A stretch of 64,000 nt of DNA, from contig JANXWB010000042.1 in NCBI GenBank assembly GCA_025351345.1, positions 24,129 through 88,128 on the forward strand, in the 5' to 3' direction. The position numbers were made by a program, and so were the translations under genes. The DNA is from Synechococcales cyanobacterium GL140_1_metabat_312. GTDB lineage: Bacteria; Cyanobacteriota; Cyanobacteriia; Leptolyngbyales; Leptolyngbyaceae. This document shows, one piece after another, positions 55,219-63,950 of the stretch (position 1 is its first letter; each line of letters opens with the position of its first letter). Below the pieces are notes generated by a model, which saw nothing but the letters and a program-made list of their open reading frames with translations, made no database searches and had not been told where the DNA came from.

Positions 55219-56058
55219 ATGGCTGTTGCTCAAAAGCGTCCGGCTACGACTTCAAAATTTACAATAGATGACAAGCTCAAGGCTCGCATCATTGATGATT
55301 ACATAACTCCTTTTGTTACCCTATTGATTTTGCTGTCGATCTGGCAAGTCTTCTCACTCTTTAACCAAAATCTTCCGGGACCGATTCGAGTTGTTCAAGA
55401 TACTTGGAAATTGATTCTTTATCCGTTCTACGATAAAGGAGGGACAGATAAGGGTTTGTTTTGGCAGATTTTTGCGAGTTTGCAACGAGTGCTAATTGGA
55501 TATTCCTTGGCGGCGGTCGTTGGAATCAGTGTCGGGGTACTTATTGGTCTCAACAGACGGGTTTATAAAGGACTCGACCCTATCTTTCAGATCCTGCGAA
55601 CCGTGCCTCCCCTAGCTTGGGTTCCGATCGCTTTAGCTGCACTCCAACAAAACCAACCTGCGGCATTATTCGTGATTTTCATTACGGCAGTTTGGCCGAT
55701 TTTGATTAACACGGCAGTCGGGGTGAAACAGATTCCTCAGGATTACACCAACGTAGCTCAAGTGTTGCAATTGCCCCGGTCGGAATTCTTTTTCAAGATT
55801 CTGTTCCCTTCGGCATTGCCTTACATTTTTACGGGATTACGAATTGCGATCGGCTTAGCTTGGTTAGCGATTATTGCCGCAGAAATTGTCATGTCTGGGA
55901 TTGTTGGTATCGGTTTCTTTATCTGGAACGCCTACCAGAATGGACAAGTCAGTGAAATTATCCTGGCATTGGTATACATCGGTTTAGTGGGTTGGGGCTT
56001 AGATAAATTGATGGATTGGCTACAACACAAGATCCTGCCGGGTCAAGTAAAAGACTAA
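55219..56058 (+). CDS. cmpB: BCT1 permease CmpB
   Basis: 279 residues from ATG 55219 (AGGAGA 9 bp before). Six or so hydrophobic helices and the binding-protein-dependent permease loop (EAA-like) near DYTNVAQVLQLPRSEFFFKIL, which docks the ATPases. Start region is Lys/Thr-rich. Forms the inner-membrane channel for HCO3- with CmpC and CmpD. Follows cmpA by 102 bp. Confidence 0.93.
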   Translation: MAVAQKRPATTSKFTIDDKLKARIIDDYITPFVTLLILLSIWQVFSLFNQNLPGPIRVVQDTWKLILYPFYDKGGTDKGLFWQIFASLQRVLIGYSLAAVVGISVGVLIGLNRRVYKGLDPIFQILRTVPPLAWVPIALAALQQNQPAALFVIFITAVWPILINTAVGVKQIPQDYTNVAQVLQLPRSEFFFKILFPSALPYIFTGLRIAIGLAWLAIIAAEIVMSGIVGIGFFIWNAYQNGQVSEIILALVYIGLVGWGLDKLMDWLQHKILPGQVKD

Positions 56059-56098
56059 CTGAGTTGATGTAGGTCGTACCCATTCAGGAGAATAGATA

Positions 56099-58102
56099 AT
56101 GGCATTTGTAACCATTGAAAATCTAGAACGAACGTTTGATTTGAATGACGGCGGGCAGTATATTGCCCTCAAAGGGATTGATTTGACGATCGAAGAAGGC
56201 GAATTCATTTCTTTGATTGGACATTCGGGCTGTGGAAAATCGACACTGCTTAATATGGTGGCAGGTTTGGATTTGCCGACTGACGGTATCGTGATGTTGC
56301 AGGGAGAACAGATCCTCCGTCCTGGTCCCGATCGGATGGTGGTATTTCAAAACTATTCGCTGTTGCCTTGGATGACGGTGAGAGAAAATATTCGTCTCGC
56401 TGTGAAGAATGTCATGGGACATCTTTCCAAAGCTGAGCAGGAGGAAATCATTGAACATCATATTAATCTTGTCGGCTTGAGTCATGCCGCAGACAAACCA
56501 CCCGATCAGCTTTCTGGTGGAATGAAGCAACGAGTCGCGATCGCCCGTGCATTGGCTATTCGTCCTAAACTGTTGCTACTTGATGAACCCTTTGGGGCCT
56601 TGGATGCATTGACACGGGGAAATTTGCAAGAGCAATTGATGAAAATCTGTGAGGAGAACAAAGTTACGGCAATCATGGTGACTCATGATGTCGATGAAGC
56701 GATTTTGCTCAGCGATCGGATTGTGATGTTGACCAATGGTCCGGAGTCAAAAATCGGTCAATTGATGAAGGTTGATATTCCTAGACCGCGCAAACGAATG
56801 GAGGTGATTAATCATCCGAATTACTATAGCTATCGTAGTGAAATCATCTATTTTCTAAATCAACAAAAGCAAATCAAGAAAATCCGTTCCCGTAAACAAA
56901 CGGTAGTGGCAAAGCATGGTCTAGAAAAGGTCAATCTCGATATTGGATTCTTGCCTTTAACAGCCTCTGCACCAATTATTATTGCGAAGGAAAAAGGATT
57001 CTTTACCCATCACGGATTAGATGAAGTAAATCTAGTGCGGGAATCGGCTTGGCGCGGGATTCAAGATGGAATTGCGGGCGGCTACTTAGATGCGGCGCTG
57101 ATGCCGTCGGGAATGCCTGTTTGGATGACGGTCGGGGGGATGGATGGTAAACCCATTCCGGTGGCAACGGCATTGACCTTAACCCGGAATGGTAATGCGA
57201 TCGCCTTGGATAAGCGTTTTGCGGATCAAGGGATTCGGACATTAAGTGATCTCAAAAAGTTCTTGAGAGAAACGCCCGATAAAAAGCATATCTTTGGAGT
57301 GGCGCATCCGGCCTCATCACACAATTTACTTCTGCGCTATTGGTTGGCGTCAGGAGGGATCGATCCTGATCATGATGTAGAGGTTATGTCGTTACCGCCC
57401 GCTCAAATGGTTGCGAATTTACAGTCAGGTACGATAGATGGCTACTCGATCGGCGAGCCTTGGGCAACGCGGGCCGTGGTGGAAGGCATTGGATATGAGA
57501 TTGCGACAGATATTGAAGTTTGGGATGGCCATCCTGGAAAGGTTTTAGGTGTTCGTGAAGACTGGGCATTGACCTATCCAAATACCCATGTCGCATTGGT
57601 GAAAGCCTTACTTGAAGCTTGTAAGTATTGCGCTGATCCTGCTAATCATAACGAAGTTCGAGAGATCTTATCTCAGGCTGAATATCTATCAATGGATCAT
57701 GAATACATTTACCTTAGTGATGCCCAACAAGCAACCTGTGGTATTACCAAAGACAATCGTCAATTGTCTCACCATGTATTCTTTGACAATACGGCCAATC
57801 GTCCAAGCCGTACCGAAAATCTGTGGTTACTGGCGCAGATGGCACGGTGGGGTGATGTGGCCTTTCCTCGCAATTGGGTCGAAGTGCTGGAACGGGTTTG
57901 CAAAGTGAGTGTGTTTAGTATTGCAGCTCGTGAATTGGGAATGTCCGAAATGACTACCTATAGCCGAGGGGCGATCGAACTGTTTGATGGCATCAAGTTT
58001 ACGGCAGATGATCCGATTAGTTATTTGAATAGTTTGAACATTAAGCACGACATTTATATGGCGGATGTGATGCTAGATGTCCCAAAACCAAGAGCCGCAT
58101 AG
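56099..58102 (+). CDS. cmpC: BCT1 ATPase CmpC with fused binding domain
   Basis: 667 residues: ABC ATPase domain (1-260) with Walker A GHSGCGKST, signature LSGGMKQR and Walker B LLLLDEPFGALDA, linked by KQKQIKKIRSRKQ to a second CmpA/NrtA-like domain (about 280-660: DIGFLPLTASAPIIIA, ESAWRGIQDGIAGG, EPWATRAVV). In NrtC this domain lets nitrate or ammonium inhibit transport; in CmpC a regulatory role is inferred. The ligand position reads HPGK (K481), unlike the HPEE of CmpA. ATG preceded by AGGAG. Confidence 0.95.
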   Translation: MAFVTIENLERTFDLNDGGQYIALKGIDLTIEEGEFISLIGHSGCGKSTLLNMVAGLDLPTDGIVMLQGEQILRPGPDRMVVFQNYSLLPWMTVRENIRLAVKNVMGHLSKAEQEEIIEHHINLVGLSHAADKPPDQLSGGMKQRVAIARALAIRPKLLLLDEPFGALDALTRGNLQEQLMKICEENKVTAIMVTHDVDEAILLSDRIVMLTNGPESKIGQLMKVDIPRPRKRMEVINHPNYYSYRSEIIYFLNQQKQIKKIRSRKQTVVAKHGLEKVNLDIGFLPLTASAPIIIAKEKGFFTHHGLDEVNLVRESAWRGIQDGIAGGYLDAALMPSGMPVWMTVGGMDGKPIPVATALTLTRNGNAIALDKRFADQGIRTLSDLKKFLRETPDKKHIFGVAHPASSHNLLLRYWLASGGIDPDHDVEVMSLPPAQMVANLQSGTIDGYSIGEPWATRAVVEGIGYEIATDIEVWDGHPGKVLGVREDWALTYPNTHVALVKALLEACKYCADPANHNEVREILSQAEYLSMDHEYIYLSDAQQATCGITKDNRQLSHHVFFDNTANRPSRTENLWLLAQMARWGDVAFPRNWVEVLERVCKVSVFSIAARELGMSEMTTYSRGAIELFDGIKFTADDPISYLNSLNIKHDIYMADVMLDVPKPRAA

Positions 58103-58126
58103 TATTTCCTTCTGTTCACCCTAGTA

Positions 58127-58984
58127 ATGGCGAATCCAATGATTGCAACTTCTGAAAATGTAACTTCCACCGATCCTGGAAACAATTTCAAAGATGATTT
58201 TTTAGTAATTAACAATGTTAAAAAAAGTTTCCCCACGGTTGATGGTGAATATGTTGTTCTAAATGGCGTTAATCTCACTATCAAACAGGGCGAATTTATT
58301 TGCATCATTGGACATTCTGGTTGTGGAAAATCGACGCTACTCAATATGGTCAGTGGATTTTCCAAGCCTACATCGGGAACGGTCAAACTGAAAGGAAAAA
58401 CCATTGAACGTCCGGGTCCCGATCGGATGGTGGTCTTTCAAGGCTATGCGCTATTACCTTGGTTGACAGTTTATGAAAATGTTTATCTGGCTGTGAATGC
58501 CGTCTATCCTGATAAATCCAAAGGTGAAAAAGACAAAATTGTCAAAGATCATCTGGCAATGGTGGGATTAACAGAAGCGATGGAGAAGACTCCGACGCAA
58601 GTTTCCGGTGGAATGCGCCAACGGGTTGCGATCGCTCGTGCTTTGTCAATTCGTCCAGAAGTATTGGTCCTAGATGAACCGTTTGGGGCATTGGATGCGA
58701 TTACAAAAGAAGAATTGCAAGAGGAATTGCTGAAAATCTGGAACCATAGTCGCAGCACGGTGTTGATGATTACTCACGACATTGATGAAGCATTGTTTCT
58801 AGCAGACAAACTTGTGATGATGACCAATGGACCTTCAGCGGCGATCGGTGAAGTGCTTGAAATTCCCTTTAAGCGTCCCCGCGATCGTGCGCGCATTATG
58901 GAAATGCCGGAATACTATAAGATCCGCAACTATGCCTTAGATTTCTTGTATAACCGTTATGCCCATGATGACGATGCAAAGTGA
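58127..58984 (+). CDS. cmpD: BCT1 ATPase CmpD
   Basis: 285 residues, single ABC domain with an N-terminal extension of about 25 residues (MANPMIATSENVTS). Walker A GHSGCGKST, signature VSGGMRQR, Walker B VLVLDEPFGALDA, and TVLMITHDIDEALFL. Works with CmpC. ATG 58127; ATG 58139 is a possible alternative. Its 3' end overlaps the convergent RluA-family gene by 28 bp, an unusually tight arrangement. Confidence 0.94.
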   Translation: MANPMIATSENVTSTDPGNNFKDDFLVINNVKKSFPTVDGEYVVLNGVNLTIKQGEFICIIGHSGCGKSTLLNMVSGFSKPTSGTVKLKGKTIERPGPDRMVVFQGYALLPWLTVYENVYLAVNAVYPDKSKGEKDKIVKDHLAMVGLTEAMEKTPTQVSGGMRQRVAIARALSIRPEVLVLDEPFGALDAITKEELQEELLKIWNHSRSTVLMITHDIDEALFLADKLVMMTNGPSAAIGEVLEIPFKRPRDRARIMEMPEYYKIRNYALDFLYNRYAHDDDAK

Positions 58985-59931
58985 TGGAGTAATGGATTGC
59001 TGGGGATTGCGGTGAAGTTCATGGGTTGCCCCGATCGGGGATGGCAAAAGCTCAACTGATGCGCGTGCAAATGATAGCCACAATCCCCCGGTACTGCTAT
59101 ATCTTCTTGATTCAATCCGCCATTCAAAGTCCCTCTGACGGACGGCGATTTGGGCGGATCGAGTTTAGCAATTCCTCCGATCGCATACAGTGGATCGCCA
59201 ACTAAATGATGACCGATTGCCGCTGTATGAATTCTGATTTGGTGGGGTCGTCCTGTAAATATTTCAATAGCGCACAACGTTGAATCAGTGCGGCGCTCTA
59301 ATACTTTTAAATGACTTTCAGAAACTAATCCGCCCGAGCTGGCAGAAAATAAGTAGCCCAAGACCGGATGCGCAACTTTTCCAATGGGTTGATGAATTTC
59401 AATCCGATCGTTCTTAACAACACCGCTCACTAACGCTAAATAAATTTTTTGAATTTGCCGATCGGTCATTTGTTTGGTCAATTGTGCCTTTGCTAACGGT
59501 GTTCGAGCCAGAATCATTAATCCCGAAGTTCCACGCCCGAGCCGATGAATCGGAATCGGTGGATTTTCTTTATACGATCGCGCCAATAATCGCAGTAATG
59601 TGTTCTCTAAAAACCCTCCACCGGGCAGCACAGGTAATCCCGAAGGCTTTACAATGATGAGCAAATCCGGGTCTTCGTAGCAAGTTTCAAAGGTGAGTGG
59701 AACGTCTATTTCTTCCCAAGGGGGACGATCGTAAGTTAGGATTTGACCCGATTTGATGACTGTTTCTGGGGTGGTGGATGTACCGTTCAATCTGATTTTG
59801 CCATCACAGATCCGATCGCTCCATTCTTGTTTAGATGAATGACCATAGCGTTGAACGTAGTACTCTAAAACAGTTTGGTCTTTTGTTTGTTTACTAATAC
59901 GATCGGTGTAAGTGCAGCCATTATTGAGCAT
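58957..59931 (-). CDS. RluA-family pseudouridine synthase-like protein with Gly for catalytic Asp
   Basis: 324 residues. N-terminal S4-like RNA-binding part (about 20-65: VLEYYVQRYGHSSKQEWSD, then GKIRLNG), then the RluA fold: LIIVKPSGLPVLPGG, the motif HRLGRGTSGLMI, QIQKIYLALVSG and RPHQIRIH. The family's HRLDR motif carries the catalytic Asp; here the codon is GGG (Gly132). The plant-type homologues I recall also have HRLGR, so this may be a lineage-specific variant. Also has a Pro-rich insert (LDPPKSPSVRG). Catalysis is uncertain. Confidence 0.85.
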   Translation of the reverse strand: MLNNGCTYTDRISKQTKDQTVLEYYVQRYGHSSKQEWSDRICDGKIRLNGTSTTPETVIKSGQILTYDRPPWEEIDVPLTFETCYEDPDLLIIVKPSGLPVLPGGGFLENTLLRLLARSYKENPPIPIHRLGRGTSGLMILARTPLAKAQLTKQMTDRQIQKIYLALVSGVVKNDRIEIHQPIGKVAHPVLGYLFSASSGGLVSESHLKVLERRTDSTLCAIEIFTGRPHQIRIHTAAIGHHLVGDPLYAIGGIAKLDPPKSPSVRGTLNGGLNQEDIAVPGDCGYHLHAHQLSFCHPRSGQPMNFTAIPSNPLLHHFASSSWA

Positions 59932-59936
59932 TGTAA

Positions 59937-61241
59937 TTACTGCCGAATCATAGGTGTGGGAAATAATGATTGGAATCCTGCAATCCGCTCCATGATTCCT
60001 TCTGGAGCATCATCCCATAAACTCTCATAGTAAAAATAAGAGACTCCTAACCCACGTTCCTGGGCTATGCGGGTTTGGGATTGAATCTGCTGCATTGAGA
60101 CGGGGCGGCGGCGAAGTCCGGTGAGAATGCCGATCGCGGTGGGAATCTTTTGTTGCGTTTCGAGGACTTCGGGGCGGGAGAGTTTGGCGGCGAAACTGCT
60201 GAGATCCGATCGGTAGACTTGCATGATCAATTCATCGACAATGCCGGATCGGACCCAACCGAGCCAATCTTGTAAGGTGAGTTTGTAGGCATGATCGTAA
60301 TAGTTTGGTGAAATAGATACGATCGCATTTGGTTTTCGAGATTTGATATTTTGATTCAATTGCGTCATGAATGCAGTAATTTTATCGGCGCGCCATTTCA
60401 CCCAATTAGCATCTGCGACATTTGAAGGGACGGATTTCTTTGTTTCTTTTGTATACAATGCGCGGGTGAATGGGTCATAACCAAACTCGCGGGGCAATCC
60501 CATATTGTCATCAAATTGAATCCCATCGACGTTGTATTGCATCACAGCTTCGACGACGAGTTCAGTGATGAATTGTTGAACCTCAGGATGAAAGGGGTTG
60601 AGCCATGCGACTTCTCCGGCAGGACCGTTGGAGAGTTGTTCGCCGCTCCGAGTCTCCGTTAACCACTCGGGATGCAGAGTCGCAAGTTCTGAGGTTTGCG
60701 GCACCATGAATCCGAATTCAAACCAAGGGATGACTAATAGATTGTTTGCCTTTGCTTGATTGACTAAATCTGCCAATATGTCGTGACCGTCAGAACCTCT
60801 ACGGACAAAGGGTTGAATGCCATAGCGTTGGGCAACGGAACTAGGATAATTTACATAGCCTGAATTCCAAATTACTGGGTATACCGTATTGAAATTGAGG
60901 GCGTGCAATTGATTCATGGCGGTGCGCAGTTTGGTCCGATTTTCCATCATGGGTAGATCATTATTCGTTAACCAAACACCCCGAATTTCGGTGCGAGGAA
61001 TGGGGAGCGGGGTTACGATCGGAATTTCTATGGGGGTTTGTGGCGGAAAAACTGGGGTGATGTCCCAAACGGGGCGTGGGTTGCGGCTACTAGGGATGCT
61101 GATGGGGGGGCTGGGTGGATTCTGGGCGGAAGATGGTTCCGTAGCCCCCGAAATCACAACAAGTAGACAGCTCAAGCTAAATAAGAGTGTAAGATTCCAG
61201 GATTTAAGAGATTTTAGAAAATACATTTTTAAAGAATACAT
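59937..61241 (-). CDS. GHL10 family (DUF187) glycosyl hydrolase-like protein, secreted
   Basis: 434 residues. Signal peptide (LTLLFSLSCLLVVISG), a Pro-rich linker of about 65 residues, then the GHL10 barrel: RTEIRGVWLTNNDLP, FNTVYPVIWNSGYV, LLVIPWFEFGFM, VDGIQFDDNMGLP and ISPNYYDHAYK. The family is distantly GH10-related and may act on cell-wall glycans; substrate unknown. ATG 61226 is another possible start. Separated from the RluA gene by 5 bp, same strand, so likely one transcript. Confidence 0.9.
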   Translation of the reverse strand: MYSLKMYFLKSLKSWNLTLLFSLSCLLVVISGATEPSSAQNPPSPPISIPSSRNPRPVWDITPVFPPQTPIEIPIVTPLPIPRTEIRGVWLTNNDLPMMENRTKLRTAMNQLHALNFNTVYPVIWNSGYVNYPSSVAQRYGIQPFVRRGSDGHDILADLVNQAKANNLLVIPWFEFGFMVPQTSELATLHPEWLTETRSGEQLSNGPAGEVAWLNPFHPEVQQFITELVVEAVMQYNVDGIQFDDNMGLPREFGYDPFTRALYTKETKKSVPSNVADANWVKWRADKITAFMTQLNQNIKSRKPNAIVSISPNYYDHAYKLTLQDWLGWVRSGIVDELIMQVYRSDLSSFAAKLSRPEVLETQQKIPTAIGILTGLRRRPVSMQQIQSQTRIAQERGLGVSYFYYESLWDDAPEGIMERIAGFQSLFPTPMIRQ

Positions 61242-61593
61242 ATAGATTAAGGACGGCAGGACTTTATAGTGAATACGTAAACAGAATTATGACTATTTGG
61301 CTATGATTTTAGATTTTGCCCATATTGGCACACAAATAACTATTTGCGCACAAAATCGAAGACGATCGATCGTCTTTTAATGTTCCACTTTTGATAAAAG
61401 AGAATTTATCAAAAGTAAGTCTTTAGTTGTATATGGTGTTCAAATTTAAAAATTTTTTTTGATGACATTATCGTTTGATTTTTTGACGATCGCCCTTCTT
61501 TATTATGCGTCGATGAAAACCATAAAATATTTGGCTGAAATTCATTAAGCTCTGGCTTACGATCGAGTCCATAGGATAATAATTCAGTGTTAA
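61242..61593. other. 352-bp gap between devA and the GHL10 gene
   Basis: Both flanking genes read on the minus strand. The gap holds two perfect inverted repeats: AAGACGATCGATCGTCTT (61359-61376) and ACTTTTGATAAA / TTTATCAAAAGT (61387-61398 with 61405-61416). A 62-codon frame at 61409-61597 overlaps the devA stop but has no family resemblance. No other gene seen. Confidence 0.5.
61387..61416 (-). terminator. 12-bp perfect hairpin downstream of devA
   Basis: ACTTTTGATAAA and its exact complement around a six-base loop, with the palindrome 61359-61376 just beyond. There is no T run directly after it on the minus strand, so this may be an RNA 3'-end or processing structure rather than a classical terminator. 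Confidence 0.5.
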
Positions 61594-62319
61594 TCATCCT
61601 AGGGCAATTACTTTTTCTGGCGGGGCTTGAGTTTCTAAGTCATAAGATTCAAGTTCACCATCTTCCATATGAATTAACCGATCGGCCACATCCAAAATCC
61701 GATTATCATGCGTCACCATCACGATCGCAGAGCCTCGATCTTTGGCTAAACTTCGCATAATTTCCACCACATCCCGCCCTGATTTTTTATCCAACGCCGC
61801 CGTCGGTTCGTCAGCAAGCACTAGTTTTGGGTTCGACACCAACGCACGAGCGATCGCAACCCGTTGTTTTTGTCCACCGGAAAGTTCATCCGGATAATAA
61901 TCCATGCGATTTTCAAGACCGACGGCCTTCAGCATTTCCTCAGCCATTTCAGTCTGTTCTTTCATAGACAAATGGGTATGTAACTCCAGCGACATGATGA
62001 CATTCTGTTTGGCCTTGAGTGAATTCAAAAGATTGTGGGATTGAAAGATGTAGCCAATATTGCGACGCAGGGCAACGCGCTGTTTTTCACTAGAGTTGCG
62101 GAGTTCTTCGCCCAAGACTTTTAAGCTGCCTTCTTGAGTCGATCGTAATGCCCCAATCAATGTTAACAATGTTGTTTTTCCTGAACCCGATGGCCCAGTC
62201 ATAATCACCACCTCGCCAGGATCTACATCAGCATGAATGCCAAATAGAATTTGCTTTTTTAGGTTGCCGCTACCAAAGTAATGATTAACGCCGTCGATCG
62301 AAATGATTGGCTCTGTCAT
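61594..62319 (-). CDS. devA: DevA-type ABC exporter ATPase
   Basis: 241 residues. Walker A GPSGSGKTT, signature LSGGQKQR, Walker B VLADEPTAALDKK, and the DevA/LolD-like start ISIDGVNHYFGSG. DevA pairs with DevC and a DevB membrane-fusion protein to export glycolipids or other compounds through TolC. No DevB gene is in the window. Follows devC by 73 bp. Confidence 0.92.
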   Translation of the reverse strand: MTEPIISIDGVNHYFGSGNLKKQILFGIHADVDPGEVVIMTGPSGSGKTTLLTLIGALRSTQEGSLKVLGEELRNSSEKQRVALRRNIGYIFQSHNLLNSLKAKQNVIMSLELHTHLSMKEQTEMAEEMLKAVGLENRMDYYPDELSGGQKQRVAIARALVSNPKLVLADEPTAALDKKSGRDVVEIMRSLAKDRGSAIVMVTHDNRILDVADRLIHMEDGELESYDLETQAPPEKVIALG

Positions 62320-62392
62320 GATGAATCGTTATGCTACTTTTTCTTGAATCGTGGCGATTTGGGATAATCCTTGAATTGCGAGATCTTCATCA

Positions 62393-63637
62393 TTAGAAAA
62401 TGTCGGCGGGGTCTGCATCTTGAACTTTACGAACGGCGATCGCACCCGAAACTAAGCACATCGTAATTGCTAGAAATAGAACGAGAATACTACGCTCGGT
62501 TGTCATGGCAAGTGGTAATGCCGTTGCATTACGAGTGCCTGTATACATGAAACTCGCTAAAATACAGCCAGGAATATAACCCATTATGGATAAAATCATA
62601 GCCTCTTGGAAGACGATTTTAAGTAAATAGCGATTTTTGTATCCCATTGCCTTTAGGGTTGCATATTCGGCAAGGTGATCCGTTACGTCGGTATAGAGAA
62701 TCTGATAGACAATTATGATGCCAACGAGAAATCCAATCACGGTGCCGAGGGTAAAAATGAATCCGATCGCAGTACTGTTTTGCCAGTATTTACGTTCAAC
62801 TTCGATAAAGCTCTTTTTTGACAGAACCCGCATTTCACCGACAACAAAGTCTTCACGGGCCTCTTCTGGTTTGAGGGTTGGATTGACGGTGTAATTGCCG
62901 GGGAGCGCCTTTTTGACGGCTTCGAGGGTTTTGTAAAGGTCGGCACCGGGTTTGAGTTTGATCACACCGATGTTAATGTCGCCTCTGTCTCGACTGGTGA
63001 AGATGCGGAGGAAGTTGGCTTCGCTGGTGATACTATTTCCATCGGCTCCAAAGGACGCCCCAAGTTCAAAAAGACCCGCGATCGTCACTTTACGATCGGC
63101 GATTTCTGTGGTGATCAATTCATTTTTCTTTTCGAGTTCTGTGAATTTGGCAGGAATCGGTCCGAACTCTGCCCGAGATTTTTTGTCAAAGAAGATCTGA
63201 TCTTCAAGTCGGATCAAGCTCCGAGCATTGGTATCAAAACCTGAAACGCCGATCACATCATCATTTGGATCGATGCCCAAGACCATGATTTGTCGCGTTT
63301 GAGATTTGGGCAGCCCTTCCCAGAATGGATTTTTCCACAGACCAAACCCTACATAAATCGGGCTGATTTTGTCCACGCCTTCCGCCCCTAAAACACCGTA
63401 GAGTCTGCGCTGGGGAAAGCTTTGAATTGAGATAAGGGAGTTCGATCGGGTGCTGATCAGCATGATGTCACCGTTGACATTTTCGTGCAGACGGATGGCA
63501 CTGTTGAACAGGGCATCCCGGAACCCAAGTTGTACAAACATCAGGAACACAGCAAAACCGATACCTGCGATCGCAATGAACAGTCGCATTCGTTCGCGTT
63601 TGAGTTGGAGCCAAGCGAGGGGAATTGCGAACAACAT
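62393..63637 (-). CDS. devC: DevC-type ABC permease
   Basis: 414 residues with an N-terminal membrane helix (LFIAIAGIGFAVFLMFVQLGF), a large periplasmic domain (about 45-285) and three C-terminal helices with VTDHLAEYATLKAMGYKNRYL, the FtsX-like motif. This is the DevC family of the DevBCA exporters. Heads a two-gene operon with devA. The upstream gene in many genomes, devB, is absent here. Confidence 0.92.
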   Translation of the reverse strand: MLFAIPLAWLQLKRERMRLFIAIAGIGFAVFLMFVQLGFRDALFNSAIRLHENVNGDIMLISTRSNSLISIQSFPQRRLYGVLGAEGVDKISPIYVGFGLWKNPFWEGLPKSQTRQIMVLGIDPNDDVIGVSGFDTNARSLIRLEDQIFFDKKSRAEFGPIPAKFTELEKKNELITTEIADRKVTIAGLFELGASFGADGNSITSEANFLRIFTSRDRGDINIGVIKLKPGADLYKTLEAVKKALPGNYTVNPTLKPEEAREDFVVGEMRVLSKKSFIEVERKYWQNSTAIGFIFTLGTVIGFLVGIIIVYQILYTDVTDHLAEYATLKAMGYKNRYLLKIVFQEAMILSIMGYIPGCILASFMYTGTRNATALPLAMTTERSILVLFLAITMCLVSGAIAVRKVQDADPADIF

Positions 63638-63950
63638 AGAGTTTCGGCGGTTGGAGAGAGCGGATTTCGGGGTCTTTAACCAGGTATTTTAGCGTCTTTG
63701 GTATTTCTCTGACCTAAAGAATGAGCCAAATCAACCCATTAGTAGTGAAGTAGTGGTCAAATGTTTTTGGAACTATTTCTATCATGGCAGGTTCCCTAAG
63801 CATAGCTCACTCTGTCCTAACCATTATTCAGATATCTTCATACTGCTATCGATTGTCCCCACTGCCGCCTAATACACCTCGCGTTTTCCGACTTTGGAGT
63901 TTTGTAATATTGGTAGATAGAATTATGGATTGATGTTTGCTAGGAATACA
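63638..63950. other. 313-bp gap upstream of devC
   Basis: Holds the devC promoter on the minus strand and a divergent leader to the right-hand partial frame. No membrane-fusion (DevB) gene and no hairpin of note are present on either strand. Confidence 0.4.

Noticed and set aside
53773..58984. Nitrate transporter nrtABCD
   Set aside because: The binding protein has the CmpA forms ([24 protein letters not shown]) and the divergent gene is a CmpR-type LysR regulator, so bicarbonate transport is the better call.
61409..61597. 62-codon frame overlapping the devA stop (ATGA)
   Set aside because: The overlap looks like coupling, but the protein is low-complexity, AT-driven and runs across the palindromes of the gap.
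62320..62392. 19-codon frame between devC and devA
   Set aside because: Too short, composed mostly of Lys/Ser; likely spacer.
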